A stretch of 64,000 bases of DNA from Streptomyces sp. S4.7 (GCF_010384365.1 NZ_CP048397.1:2294001-2358000), one strand, 5' to 3'. Shown: positions 42,190-51,487, numbered from the stretch's first letter. A program made the numbers and translations. The notes: generated by a model not told the origin, from the letters alone.

Positions 42190-44403
42190 TCAAGTCCCGA
42201 CAGAGGGGCGCAATACGCCCATCAGGTCGTGCAGCCGGGGCGCGGCGGCCAGTTCCTCCAGCGTCATCGGCCGGCCCGTCGCGTCGGCGACCGGCAGCCG
42301 CCAGTTGGGGTACTGGTCCCAGGTGCCCGGCAGATTCTGCGGCCTGCGGTCGCCCACGGCGTCGGGCAGCCAGACGCCGACCATCCGGGCCGGGGTGCGC
42401 AGCAGGAAGCGGTAGACCGCCCGGATCTGCTCCTCCTCGTCGCCTCCGTCCGGCGGCAGCAGACCGAGCCGGGCGAGCGTGCCCAGCCAGTCCGCGACCT
42501 CGGCGGACTCCTCGTGCTGCTCCTGCTCCAGCGGGCGGCCGAGCAGCCCGAGCCGGTGCCGCAGCTCCACGTGCTCGCCGGTCAGGCGCGCGGCGGTGGA
42601 CGGCAGATCGTGGGTCGTGGCGGTCGCGACGCAGTCCTCGCGCCAGCTCACCGGGGCCAGCGCACGGCCGGTGCCCTCCCAGTCGCGCTCGAACCAGAGC
42701 ACGGAGGTGCCGAGCACCCCGCGCCGGTGCAGCACCTCCCGTACGCCGGGCTCGACCGTGCCCAGGTCCTCCCCTATGACGACGGCGCCCGCGCGGTGCG
42801 CCTCCAGGACGAGCACGGCGAGCATCGCCTCGGCGTCGTAGCGCACGTATGTGCCCCGGGTGGGTTCGGCGCCCGCCGGGACCCACCAGAGCCGGAACAG
42901 GCCCATCACATGGTCGATCCGCAGCGCTCCGGCGTGTGTCAGCAGGCCGCGGAGCAGTCCTCGGTACGGCGCGTAGCCGGAGGCGGCGAGGACGTCGGGG
43001 CGCCAGGGCGGCAGCCCCCAGTCCTGGCCGTGGGCGTTGAAGGCGTCCGGCGGGGCGCCCACGGACATGCCCTCGGCGAACGCCTCCCGCTGCGCCCAGG
43101 CGTCGGCGCCGCCGGGATGAACGCCCACCGCGAGGTCGTGGACGACGCCGACGGCCATGCCCGCGTCACGGGCGGCGCGGCCCGCCGCGGCGAGTTGTTC
43201 GTCGGTGAGCCAGGCCAGCCAGCAGTGGAAGTCGACGCGGTCGAGCAGTTCGTGCCGGGCACGGCTCGTCTCGGCGGAGCGGGGGTCGCGCAGGCCCTGC
43301 GGCCAGTCGTGCCACTCGGAGCCGTGCACCTCGGCGAGTGCGCACCAGGTGGCGTGGTCCTCCAGGGCCTGACCCTGCTCGGCCAGGAAGTGGTTGTACG
43401 CGGCGCGGCGGCCGGGTCCGAGGGGCACCTCTCGGACGATGCCCAGGGCCTGGCGCTTGAGGTCCCACACGGCGTCGCGGTCGATCAGCGCGCCCTTGTC
43501 GAGGACCGCGGCGCGCAGTGCGGCGGCCTGCTCCAGCAGCCCGTCGAGCCGCGCGGTCCCGAGGCCCGTGACGTACGCGTACTCGGGGACGGCCTCGACC
43601 CGCAGATGGACGGGGTCGGGGAAGCGGCGCGAGGAGGGGCGGTACGGGGAGGGGTCGGTCGGGTCGCCGGGGACGGCGGCGTGCAGCGGGTTGATCTGGA
43701 CGAATCCGGCGCCCAGTTCACGGCCGGACCAGGTGGCGAGTTCGGCGAGGTCTCCGAGGTCGCCCATGCCCCAGGAGCGCGCGGACAGCAGGGAGTAGAG
43801 CTGGACGAGGAAGCCGTGCGTACGGGACGGCGGCTGCGGCACCTCGCGCGGGGCGACGACGAGCACGGAGCCCGCCGTACGGCCGTCGGCGGCGACGGCG
43901 GCGAGCCGGTGCACCCCGAGGGGCAGATCGGGCCAGGAACGGCTCTCGGGGCCCGGGGCCGGTCGTTCGGAGGCGGTGTCGGGCGCCGATGCGGGGCCGT
44001 CCGCGGGCGGTGCGTCGGGCGACGGCCAGTCGACCGTGTCGCCCTGCTCGGTCTCCACCCGCAGGACGGTGCCGGGCGGCAGACCGGCGAGGGCCTGGGG
44101 AAGCGCGGGCGGCAGGACCGCTGCCGCGGGGACGGACCGGCCGGCGGGGTCCTCGGTGCCGCCGGATCCGACAGGGGTGGCCGGGGTGGTCCACACGACC
44201 ACGGTGGGCGGCAGCAGGCGGCTCTCGGCCTCGGACTCGGCGCGGGTCAGCGCGGTGAGGACGGCCTCGTCCGTGGACGCGTCGACGCCGAGCGCGGCGA
44301 GCACCGCGACGACCGTCTCGTCGGGGACCGGGACGGTGACGCCGGGGCTGGGTGAGTGGACGGTGGCGACACCGTGCAGCGCCGCGAGCCTGGCCAGGCC
44401 CAT
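42190..44403 (-). CDS. malQ: 4-alpha-glucanotransferase (GH77)
   Basis: Amylomaltase that transfers glucan segments in maltodextrin and glycogen metabolism. 737 aa. The N-terminal ~180 residues are the extension common in actinobacteria; the GH77 barrel begins at WGMGDLGDL. Nucleophile Asp in LRIDHVMGLFRLWW, general acid Glu in VVIGEDLGTVEPGV, and a catalytic Asp region TTHDLPST. ATG lies right after the stop of the small repeat protein, TGA-ATG with no gap, so both are cotranscribed. Confidence 0.95.
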   Translation of the reverse strand: MGLARLAALHGVATVHSPSPGVTVPVPDETVVAVLAALGVDASTDEAVLTALTRAESEAESRLLPPTVVVWTTPATPVGSGGTEDPAGRSVPAAAVLPPALPQALAGLPPGTVLRVETEQGDTVDWPSPDAPPADGPASAPDTASERPAPGPESRSWPDLPLGVHRLAAVAADGRTAGSVLVVAPREVPQPPSRTHGFLVQLYSLLSARSWGMGDLGDLAELATWSGRELGAGFVQINPLHAAVPGDPTDPSPYRPSSRRFPDPVHLRVEAVPEYAYVTGLGTARLDGLLEQAAALRAAVLDKGALIDRDAVWDLKRQALGIVREVPLGPGRRAAYNHFLAEQGQALEDHATWCALAEVHGSEWHDWPQGLRDPRSAETSRARHELLDRVDFHCWLAWLTDEQLAAAGRAARDAGMAVGVVHDLAVGVHPGGADAWAQREAFAEGMSVGAPPDAFNAHGQDWGLPPWRPDVLAASGYAPYRGLLRGLLTHAGALRIDHVMGLFRLWWVPAGAEPTRGTYVRYDAEAMLAVLVLEAHRAGAVVIGEDLGTVEPGVREVLHRRGVLGTSVLWFERDWEGTGRALAPVSWREDCVATATTHDLPSTAARLTGEHVELRHRLGLLGRPLEQEQHEESAEVADWLGTLARLGLLPPDGGDEEEQIRAVYRFLLRTPARMVGVWLPDAVGDRRPQNLPGTWDQYPNWRLPVADATGRPMTLEELAAAPRLHDLMGVLRPSVGT

Positions 44404-44661
44404 TCAGACTCCTGAGAACTCCGTGCCACCGGCCGTACCGGGCGCGGTCGGCTCGCTGGTCAGTGGTGCGGCGTCGGCGAGCGGGGGCTCGCTGGTCAGC
44501 GGCGCCGCGTCGGCGAGGGGCGGTTCGCTGGTGAGCGGGCCCGGGATGTCGCTGGTCAGCGGCCCGGGCAGGGTGACGGCGAGGGGTTCCTCGCCCGCCG
44601 GGTCACCGGGAACCACCTGTTTGGAGAGGGCGGAGAGAAGCAACTGTGCGGATGCGGCCAT
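44404..44661 (-). CDS. Small Pro/Ala-rich protein with tandem PLTSEPPLADAA repeats
   Basis: 85 aa from ATG with GGAGG 8 nt upstream. N-terminal MAASAQLLLSALSKQVVPG is hydrophobic but short; the rest is low-complexity and contains two exact copies of a 12-residue unit (PLTSEPPLADAA) plus partial copies (GPLTSDIPGPLTSE). The DNA under it is a 36-nt tandem repeat. Its stop abuts the malQ start codon. No known family recognised; secretion or a metabolic regulatory role cannot be told. Could be a structural or precursor-like peptide. Confidence 0.6.
   Translation of the reverse strand: MAASAQLLLSALSKQVVPGDPAGEEPLAVTLPGPLTSDIPGPLTSEPPLADAAPLTSEPPLADAAPLTSEPTAPGTAGGTEFSGV
44450..44565. repeat. 36-nt tandem repeat within the small gene
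   Basis: Units at 44450-44485 and 44486-44521, with partial copies from 44522 and 44548. Each contains TCGCTGGTCAG. Copy number is likely to vary between strains. Confidence 0.8.
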
Positions 44662-44918
44662 GGCGGCGCCTCCAAATGACGGCTCGGACAACGGGACACA
44701 GCAGCCCTACCCAGTCGGCACGGCCGCAGACGTACTGTTGCGGTAAACGTGCCCCGGGTCACGATGCGTTCCCCGAGCGGGAGTTGATCTCCCTGCCTAT
44801 CACGACGGTCAAATGAGGCATAACGGCCACGCGCATTGACACCCACACCCCGGGGTGGTGGGCTCGTCGCCGATCGACAGGACGGACCGGAACACGGGGG
44901 CCACGAGGGGAGCGGGGC
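44662..44918. promoter_or_regulatory. Divergent intergenic region before the GH84-like gene
   Basis: 257 nt with the promoters of the small-repeat/malQ operon and the rightward glycosidase. Less GC-rich around 44725-44840, including TTGACACCC near 44838. A hairpin-prone CCCACACCCC-GGGGTGGTGGG (44843-44864) precedes the glycosidase. No DasR-type site is evident. Confidence 0.35.
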
Positions 44919-47900
44919 GTGCGGCTCGGGCGCGGTAAACAGAGGGCGACAGCGGTCGCGGTCGCGGTGATCGGCGGACTCCTCGGCACGGCGCCCGGCG
45001 CGACGGCGGTTCCCGCCGATCCGGGGTCCCCGGTGACCACCACACCTGACGGTGAGGGGGAGTCGGCGCCGCCGGCCGTCTGGCCCCGTCCCCAGTCGCT
45101 CAAGTCGGGCGGCTCGGCCGTCGCCCTCGGTGACGAGGTCACCGTCGTCGCGCCGGGCGACGCGGACCCGTACGCCGTGGCGGCCCTGACGGACGCGCTG
45201 CGCGAGGCCGGGGTCCGTACGGTGCGTACGGCCGCCCCGCCCGCCTCGGGCCGCCCCTCGGACGTCTCCCAGCCCGGCACCGGCCCGGTCGTACTCGCGG
45301 GCGGCGGCGAGGCCCAGGACGCCCTCAGGGCCCTGCGGGCACCGGAGCGGGGCGACATCCCCTCCGGGGGCTACCGGATCGCCGTGGGCACCGTCGCGGG
45401 CCGCGGGACGGTCGCGCTCGACGGGGTCGGCGACGACGGCCTCTTCCACGCCGCGCAGACGCTGCGGCAGCTGATCGGCGGCGCACCCGGCCGGGCGAAG
45501 GTCCCCGGCGTCCTCGTGCGCGACTGGCCGGGCACCGCCGTTCGGGGAATGGCGGAGGGCTTCTACGGGGAGCCCTGGGGCCATCAGGAGCGGCTGGCGC
45601 AGCTGGACTTCATGGGGCGGACGAAGCAGAACCGCTACCTCTACGCGCCGGGCGACGACGCGTTCCGCCAGGCGCGCTGGCGCGAGCCGTACCCCGCCGC
45701 GCGGCGGGCGGAGTTCCGCGATCTGGCCGAGCGCGCGGCACGTAACCATGTGACGCTCGCGTGGGCCGTGGCTCCGGCCCAGGCGATGTGCATGTCCTCG
45801 CAGGACGACGTCAAGGCGCTCACCCGCAAGATCGACGCGATGTGGGCGCTGGGTGTGCGCGCCTTCCAGCTCCAGTTCCAGGACGTCAGCTACAGCGAGT
45901 GGCACTGCGAAGGGGACCGGGACGCCTTCGGTTCGGGTCCCGGGGCCGCCGCCAAGGCGCAGGCGCGTGTCGCGAACGCGGTGGCCGAGCACCTCGCGCG
46001 CCGGCACGCGGGCGCCGAGCCGCTGACCGTGATGCCCACGGAGTACTTCCAGGAGGGCGCGACCGAGTACCGCACGGCGCTCGCCGGGGACCTCGACCGG
46101 CGGGTCCAGGTGGCGTGGACGGGTGTCGGTGTCGTGCCGCGCACCATCACCGGACGCGAACTGGCCGGTGCGCGCGAGGCGTTCAAGCACCCCCTGGTCA
46201 CGATGGACAACTACCCGGTCAACGACTACGAGCGGGGGCGTATCTTCCTCGGCCCCTACACGGGCCGTGAGCCCGCCGTCGCCGCCGGTTCGGCCGCGCT
46301 GCTCGCCAACGCGAGCGAGCAGCCGTCCGCGTCCCGCATCCCGCTGTTCACCGCCGCCGACTACGCCTGGAACCCGCGCGGCTATCGGCCGCAGGAGTCC
46401 TGGCAGGCGGCGATGGACGACCTCGCGGACGGCGACCCCGAGGCGCGCGAGGCGATCGGCGCGCTCGCCGGGAACCACTCCTCGTCGATCCTGGACCCCA
46501 CCGAGTCGGCCTATCTGCGCCCTCTGTTGAAGGAGTTCTGGAGCACCCGTACGGACGCGGCGTCGGCGGCGGACCCGAAGGCCAGGGACCGGGCGGCGAG
46601 CAGGCTGAGGGCGGCCTTCACCGTGATGCGGCAGACGCCGGAGCGCCTGGCCGGCGCGGCGGAGGGCCGGCTGGACGAAGAAGTGCGGCCGTGGAGCGAG
46701 CAGTTGGCGCGGTACGGCCGGGCCGGTGAGCTGTCGGTCGACATGCTCCAGGCGCAGTCGCGGGGCGACGGCGACGCCGCCTGGCAGGCGGCGCTCGGCC
46801 TCGAACCGCTGCGCGAGGAGGCGGCGAAGAGCACGGTCACGGTCGGCGAGGGCGTGCTCGATCCGTTCCTCGACCGCGCGGCCAAGGAGTCGGCGGCCTG
46901 GACGGGCGCCGACCGCTCGGCGGGACCCGAGGCGCGCGCCACCCACAGCACCGACGCGTACACCGTCGGCGTGGGCCGCCCCCGCCCCGTCGGCGTGATC
47001 ACGACCATGACGGAGCCGGGCACCGGCGACGGCGCCTCGGTGGAGGCGCACGTGCCCGGCGAGGGCTGGCGGCGGCTCGGCGCCGTCTCGGAGAGCGGCT
47101 GGACCCAGACGGACGCGAAGGGGCTGCGCGCCGACGCCGTACGGATCACCTGGCCCGTGGTGCCGGGCGCGAAGGCGCCGGAGGTGCGGCGGGTGGTGCC
47201 GTGGTTCACCGACGAGCCGCGGGTCCGGTTCGAACTCGCCCGGACCGTGACGGACGCCGAGATCGGCGGGAAACCCCGGACGGTCGAGGCGGAGCTGGAG
47301 GCGCAGCGCCCCGGTCCGGTCAGCGGCGCGCTGGCGGCGAAGGCCCCCGAAGGCATCGAGGTGACGGTGCCCGAGCGGGTGACGGTGCCGCGCGGTGTGC
47401 GGACGACCGTGCCGATCCGGGTCGGCGTCGCCGAGGACACCCCACCGGGGACCTACCGGGTGCCGCTGACGTTCGGCGGCGAGGAGCGCGTCCTGACGGT
47501 GCGGGCCTCGCCGCGTACGGGCGGACCGGACCTCCTGAGGACGCCGGCCGTCACCGCCTCGTCGTCCGGCGACGAGACCCCCGACTTCCCGGCGGCGGCG
47601 GCCGTGGACGGCGACCCCGCCACCCGCTGGTCGTCACCGGCCGAGGACGGCGCGTGGTGGCAGGCGGAGCTGGCGGAGCCGGTCCGGCTGGGCAAGGTCG
47701 TACTGAACTGGCAGGACGCCCACGCGAGCGGCTACCGGGTCCAGGTGTCGGCCGACGGGCGGGTGTGGCGCGACGCCGCGCGCGTGGAGGAGGGCCGGGG
47801 CGGGCGCGAGGAGGTCCGGATGGACGCGAAGGACACCCGCTTCATCCGGATCCAGGGCGAACGGCGCGCGACCCGGTTCGGTTACTCAATGTGGTCGGTG

Positions 47901-47939
47901 GAGGCGTACGCGGTGACGGAAGCGGCGCCGCCTCCGTAA
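44919..47939 (+). CDS. Secreted GH84-like beta-N-acetylglucosaminidase with F5/8 domain
   Basis: 1006 aa exported enzyme. Signal peptide 1-30 (ATAVAVAVIGGLLGTAPGATA), GH20b-like N-domain, then the GH84 barrel from RGMAEGFYGEPWGHQERL. Typical GH84 enzymes have an Asp-Asp pair on strand 4; here the equivalent position seems to read LQFQDVSYSEWHC, so the first Asp looks like Gln. A helical linker is followed by a NEW3-like region and a C-terminal F5/8 (CBM32) domain near residues 880-1000 (PATRWSSPAEDGAWWQ). GTG with GAGGGGAG upstream. Likely acts on GlcNAc-containing glycans outside the cell. Confidence 0.88.
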   Translation: MRLGRGKQRATAVAVAVIGGLLGTAPGATAVPADPGSPVTTTPDGEGESAPPAVWPRPQSLKSGGSAVALGDEVTVVAPGDADPYAVAALTDALREAGVRTVRTAAPPASGRPSDVSQPGTGPVVLAGGGEAQDALRALRAPERGDIPSGGYRIAVGTVAGRGTVALDGVGDDGLFHAAQTLRQLIGGAPGRAKVPGVLVRDWPGTAVRGMAEGFYGEPWGHQERLAQLDFMGRTKQNRYLYAPGDDAFRQARWREPYPAARRAEFRDLAERAARNHVTLAWAVAPAQAMCMSSQDDVKALTRKIDAMWALGVRAFQLQFQDVSYSEWHCEGDRDAFGSGPGAAAKAQARVANAVAEHLARRHAGAEPLTVMPTEYFQEGATEYRTALAGDLDRRVQVAWTGVGVVPRTITGRELAGAREAFKHPLVTMDNYPVNDYERGRIFLGPYTGREPAVAAGSAALLANASEQPSASRIPLFTAADYAWNPRGYRPQESWQAAMDDLADGDPEAREAIGALAGNHSSSILDPTESAYLRPLLKEFWSTRTDAASAADPKARDRAASRLRAAFTVMRQTPERLAGAAEGRLDEEVRPWSEQLARYGRAGELSVDMLQAQSRGDGDAAWQAALGLEPLREEAAKSTVTVGEGVLDPFLDRAAKESAAWTGADRSAGPEARATHSTDAYTVGVGRPRPVGVITTMTEPGTGDGASVEAHVPGEGWRRLGAVSESGWTQTDAKGLRADAVRITWPVVPGAKAPEVRRVVPWFTDEPRVRFELARTVTDAEIGGKPRTVEAELEAQRPGPVSGALAAKAPEGIEVTVPERVTVPRGVRTTVPIRVGVAEDTPPGTYRVPLTFGGEERVLTVRASPRTGGPDLLRTPAVTASSSGDETPDFPAAAAVDGDPATRWSSPAEDGAWWQAELAEPVRLGKVVLNWQDAHASGYRVQVSADGRVWRDAARVEEGRGGREEVRMDAKDTRFIRIQGERRATRFGYSMWSVEAYAVTEAAPPP

Positions 47940-47990
47940 AGAGGTGACGCCGTCACGGCCCCTGCGTCCAGCACGACAGAGGCCCGGATC

Positions 47991-48527
47991 CTAGGCAGAG
48001 ATGCCGTCGATCCGGGCCACCGCGTCCTCGGCGCCGAAGGGTTGCAGATACGGCATCCAGCGCGGATCCCGGTGTCCGGTCCCGATGATCCGCCAGGCGA
48101 GTCCGGACGGCGGCGCGGGCTGGTGGCGCAGTCTCCACCCCAGCTCCCGCAGATGCCGGTCGGCCTTCACATGGTTGCAGCGGCGGCAGGCGGCCACCAC
48201 GTTGTCCCAGACGTGCTTGCCGCCCCGGCTGCGCGGGATGACGTGGTCGACGCTGGTGGCGACACTGCCGCAGTACATGCAGCGCCCGCCGTCGCGGGCG
48301 AAGAGCGCGCGGCGGGTGAGTGGAACGGGCCCCCGGTAGGGGACCCGTACGAACCGCTTCAGCCGTACGACGCTGGGCGCGGCGACGACCTGGGTCTCGC
48401 TGTGCAGGAAGGCGCCGGATTCCTCCAGGCAGATGGCCTTGTTCTCCAGAACGAGGACGAGCGCGCGGCGGAGCGGTACGACGCCGAGCGGCTCGTACGA
48501 CGCGTTGAGGACCAGGACATGTGGCAC
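47991..48527 (-). CDS. HNH endonuclease-fold protein
   Basis: 178 aa of a conserved stand-alone actinobacterial type. Zinc-binding Cys pairs in CMYCGS and CRRCNHVKADRH frame the HNH core DHVIPRSRGGKHVWDNV. N-terminus VLVLNASYEPLGVVPLRRALVLV is typical. GTG start is chosen with GGAGG 5 nt upstream. No mobile-element genes nearby; the cellular role is unknown. Confidence 0.9.
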   Translation of the reverse strand: MPHVLVLNASYEPLGVVPLRRALVLVLENKAICLEESGAFLHSETQVVAAPSVVRLKRFVRVPYRGPVPLTRRALFARDGGRCMYCGSVATSVDHVIPRSRGGKHVWDNVVAACRRCNHVKADRHLRELGWRLRHQPAPPSGLAWRIIGTGHRDPRWMPYLQPFGAEDAVARIDGISA

Positions 48528-48817
48528 GGTGCCTCCAGTTGCGCCGGCGGCGCGTGGCTCGCGCCGGGACGATCTGTCTCAGTCTCCCCTCATGCCTGGT
48601 CCAAACGCCACCACGTCTTGGTAACGGGCTCGGAGTGTTTTCGCCCACACCCACCCCGCGGCCCCTGACCTGGCGTCTCCGCGCCCCCGCGCCTTCCTGG
48701 GACTTCGCCCGGCGCCGGCGCGTGAGGAGTGTCTCTCCCCCCGCGCACGGCGACGAAGGACTCGCGATGCCCCGTTAGTGTGGTTGGTCCCGCCCGTGTT
48801 TCCAGGAGGTTCCCGCC
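48528..48817. promoter_or_regulatory. Divergent spacer between HNH and MscS genes
   Basis: 290 nt with no credible gene. Contains presumptive promoters for both directions; the last 15 nt are a CAGGAGG ribosome site for mscS. No operator-like dyad stands out. Confidence 0.4.
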
Positions 48818-49891
48818 GTGTCCCTGTCCGCCGCGCCGGCCCCGGACCCGTCGTCCGGGCCCGCCACATTCGACGAGGCGGCGGAACGCGCCAACGACGC
48901 CGCCGGCTGGGTGGAGCAGAACTGGTCCACCTGGCTCAGCGTCGGCCTGCGCATCCTGCTGATCGTGGTGATCGCGCTCGTCCTGCGCCATGTGCTGCGG
49001 CGCACCATCACCAAGCTGATAGCCAGGATGAACCGCAGCGCCACGGCGGTCGAGGGCACGGCGCTCGGCGGCCTCCTGGTGAACGCGGAGCGGCGCCGGC
49101 AGCGTTCGGAGGCGATCGGATCAGTGCTCCGGTCGGTGACGTCGTTCGTGATCCTCGGTACGGCGGCGCTGATGGCGCTCGGGGCGCTGAACATCAATCT
49201 GGCCCCGCTGCTCGCGTCGGCGGGTGTCGCCGGTGTGGCCCTGGGCTTCGGCGCGCGCAACCTCGTCACCGACTTCCTCTCCGGGGTCTTCATGATCCTG
49301 GAGGACCAGTACGGCGTGGGCGACACCATCGACGCGGGCGTCGCGTCCGGCGAGGTCATCGAGGTCGGGCTGCGGGTGACCAAACTGCGCGGCGACGACG
49401 GCGAGATCTGGTACGTCCGCAACGGCGAGGTGAAGCGGATCGGCAACCTCAGCCAGGGCTGGGCCACGGCGGGTGTCGATGTGACGGTCCGGCCGACCGA
49501 GGACCTGGACCGGGTCCGCGAGGTCATCACCGCGGTCGCGGAGAAGATGGCGAAGGAGGACCCCTGGGCCGAGCGCCTGTGGGGCCCGGTCGAGATCCTC
49601 GGCCTGGACTCCGTGCTGCTCGAATCGATGACGGTGCGGGTGAGCGCGAAGACGATGCCGGGCAAGGCGCTGGGCGTGGAGCGCGAGCTGCGCTGGCGCA
49701 TCAAGCAGGCGTTCGACGCGGCGGACATCCAGATCGTCGGCGGGCTGCCGCTGGCGGGCACGGAGGCGGCCGCGGCCGACCCGACGGCCGGTGTGGCGGC
49801 GCCGTCGGCCCTGGCGAGCCCCACGTCCCCGCAGTCTCTTGCGGCGTCGCCGATACCGCCCCAGTCCCCGAACCCCAACCTGACGAAGTAG
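48818..49891 (+). CDS. mscS: Small-conductance mechanosensitive channel (MscS family)
   Basis: 357 aa membrane protein that releases osmolytes during hypo-osmotic shock. Three hydrophobic helices: 41-62, about 108-130 and the Gly/Ala-rich pore helix LLASAGVAGVALGFGARNLVTDFLSG, the MscS signature. The beta domain (GDTIDAG, VRNGEVKRIGN) and a C-terminal alpha/beta domain follow, ending in a Pro/Ser-rich tail of 45 residues. GTG follows AGGAGG. Monocistronic, ended by the terminator at 49961. Confidence 0.93.
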   Translation: MSLSAAPAPDPSSGPATFDEAAERANDAAGWVEQNWSTWLSVGLRILLIVVIALVLRHVLRRTITKLIARMNRSATAVEGTALGGLLVNAERRRQRSEAIGSVLRSVTSFVILGTAALMALGALNINLAPLLASAGVAGVALGFGARNLVTDFLSGVFMILEDQYGVGDTIDAGVASGEVIEVGLRVTKLRGDDGEIWYVRNGEVKRIGNLSQGWATAGVDVTVRPTEDLDRVREVITAVAEKMAKEDPWAERLWGPVEILGLDSVLLESMTVRVSAKTMPGKALGVERELRWRIKQAFDAADIQIVGGLPLAGTEAAAADPTAGVAAPSALASPTSPQSLAASPIPPQSPNPNLTK

Positions 49892-49960
49892 GGCCGGGCG
49901 CCCGGCCACGGCACGAGGCACCTGCCCGAAGAGGCACCCGGTCGAAAACCCTTCGCACAC

Positions 49961-49999
49961 GCGCCCCCGCAGGTAACGCTTTGGTTGCCTCGGGGGCGC
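49961..49999 (+). terminator. Terminator after mscS
   Basis: GCGCCCCCG (49961-49969) and CGGGGGCGC (49991-49999), with an inner AGGTAAC/GTTGCCT stem. Confidence 0.75.
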
Positions 50000-50015
50000 T
50001 GCCCGTGAACGGGTA

Positions 50016-50072
50016 TTGACTGCTCCCTGACGTGCGGCCTACTTTCCTCCCATCAAATAGGAAACTTTCCTA
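50016..50072 (+). promoter_or_regulatory. csn operon promoter and CsnR operator
   Basis: -35 TTGACT (50016-50021), 18-nt spacer, -10 TACTTT (50040-50045), then a perfect 15-nt palindrome TAGGAAACTTTCCTA (50058-50072). The core is the AGGAAA-TTTCCT type operator of the ROK regulator CsnR. A second half-site CTTTCCT overlaps the -10. Position over the likely transcript start fits repression. The sigma assignment is inferred. Confidence 0.85.
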
Positions 50073-50129
50073 ACAGTGTCGCGACACGACACCGGGGAGA
50101 GCCGTCGCCGAAGGGCAGGTGCACACGTC

Positions 50130-51347
50130 GTGAGCGATCCGTCCACGCCGTCCCCGGGCACACCGCGCGTTCTGCGCGCGATGAACGACCGTGCCGCGCT
50201 CGATCTGCTGCTGGCGCACGGCACCCTCTCCCGTACCCGGATCGGCAAACTGACCGGCCTCTCCAAGCCCACGGCCTCCCAGCTGCTGGCCCGTCTGGAG
50301 GCGGCCGGTCTCGTCGTCGCCACCGGCACCACGGAGGGGCGGCCGGGGCCCAACGCGCAGCTGTACGCGGTGAACGCGGGCGCCGCCCACGCCGCCGGGC
50401 TCGACGTGAACCCGCAGCGCATCCTCGCCGCCGTCGCGGACATCACCGGCGCCACCGTCGGCCGGTTCGAACTGCCCACACCGGGACGCCGGCCGGCGGA
50501 CGGTGTCGTGACCCAGGTGACCGACGCGCTGGAGGGAGCCGTGAAGGCCGCCGGACTGGCGCGCGGCGACGTGCACCGCGTCGTCATCGGTACGCCTGGC
50601 GCCTTCGACCCGTCCACCGGGCGTCTGCGGTACGCCTCGCACCTGCCCGGCTGGCACTCCCCCGCACTGCTCGACGAGCTGGCCGCCGCCCTGCCGATGC
50701 CCGTCGAGTACGAGAACGACGTGAACCTCGCCGCGGTCGCCGAACAGCGGCTGGGAGCGGCCCGCGGCCACGACGACTTCGTCCTCCTGTGGAACCAGGA
50801 AGGTCTCGGCGCCTCCCTCGTCATCGGCGGGCGGCTGCACCGCGGTTTCACCGGGGGCGCCGGCGAGGTCGGCTTCCTCCCGGTGCCGGGCACCCCTCTG
50901 GTACGCCAGGTCGTCAAGGCCAACAGCGGCGGCTTCCAGGAGCTGGCGGGCGCCCAGTCCGTACCGCGCCTGGCCCGTACCCTCGGCATCGAGACGCCGG
51001 AGCAGCCGTACGCGGACGTCGCCGCCGCCCTCCTCACGAAGGCCGCCGCCGGACACGAGGAGGACCCTCGGCTGGCGGAGCTGCTGCGCCTGTTCGCGCA
51101 GCGGCTCGCCACCGGTCTGGCCTCCGTGACCGCGGTGCTCGACCCCGAACTCATCGTCCTCGCGGGCGGGGTGACCGCCGCCGGCGGCGAACCGCTGCGC
51201 GCGCTCGTCCAGGCGGAGCTCGCCGAACTGGCCGCCTCCAGGCCCCGGCTGGTCGTCGGAGAGGTACGGGAACACCCCGTGCTGCGGGGTGCGCTGGAGA
51301 GCGCCCTCGCGACCACCCGCGACGAGGTCTTCGACACCTCCCGCTGA
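50130..51347 (+). CDS. csnR: ROK-family repressor of chitosan utilisation
   Basis: 405 aa. N-terminal winged helix (TRIGKLTGLSKPTASQLLARL) and a ROK sugar-binding domain with GTPGAFDPSTG, NDVNLAAVAE and GFTGGAGEVGFLPV. In S. coelicolor CsnR represses its own operon and the chitosanase gene until chitosan oligomers appear. GTG at 50130 is chosen (GGGCAGG upstream); GTG at 50076 gives 18 more codons but lies 3 nt from the operator. First gene of a six-gene operon whose order matches csnR-EFGHK. Confidence 0.92.
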   Translation: MSDPSTPSPGTPRVLRAMNDRAALDLLLAHGTLSRTRIGKLTGLSKPTASQLLARLEAAGLVVATGTTEGRPGPNAQLYAVNAGAAHAAGLDVNPQRILAAVADITGATVGRFELPTPGRRPADGVVTQVTDALEGAVKAAGLARGDVHRVVIGTPGAFDPSTGRLRYASHLPGWHSPALLDELAAALPMPVEYENDVNLAAVAEQRLGAARGHDDFVLLWNQEGLGASLVIGGRLHRGFTGGAGEVGFLPVPGTPLVRQVVKANSGGFQELAGAQSVPRLARTLGIETPEQPYADVAAALLTKAAAGHEEDPRLAELLRLFAQRLATGLASVTAVLDPELIVLAGGVTAAGGEPLRALVQAELAELAASRPRLVVGEVREHPVLRGALESALATTRDEVFDTSR

Positions 51348-51389
51348 TCCGCCCGCCCGCCGCCCCGCCCCCTCGGCCCGCCCGACCGG

Positions 51390-51444
51390 CCCCCTCAAGA
51401 CCCCCAGACCGCCCCAAGGCCCCCTCAGCCCCCCTCAAGGCCCC
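51390..51444 (-). other. C-rich csnR-csnE leader, G-quadruplex potential on the minus strand
   Basis: Six runs of at least four C within 55 nt (51390-51394, 51401-51405, 51412-51415, 51420-51424, 51429-51434, 51441-51444). The minus strand would therefore have six G runs, enough for a G-quadruplex, in the spacer before the binding-protein gene. Confidence 0.55.
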
Positions 51445-51487
51445 ACCACATCCCTTTCAGGACCCGACCGACACCGGGAGTTCCGTC

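Noticed and set aside
44450..44565. CRISPR-like array
   Set aside because: Units are contiguous in-frame coding repeats with no unique spacers and no cas genes.
47991..48527. HNH protein as evidence of a homing element or prophage
   Set aside because: It is the conserved stand-alone type in a syntenic chromosomal setting, with no intron, integrase or phage gene.
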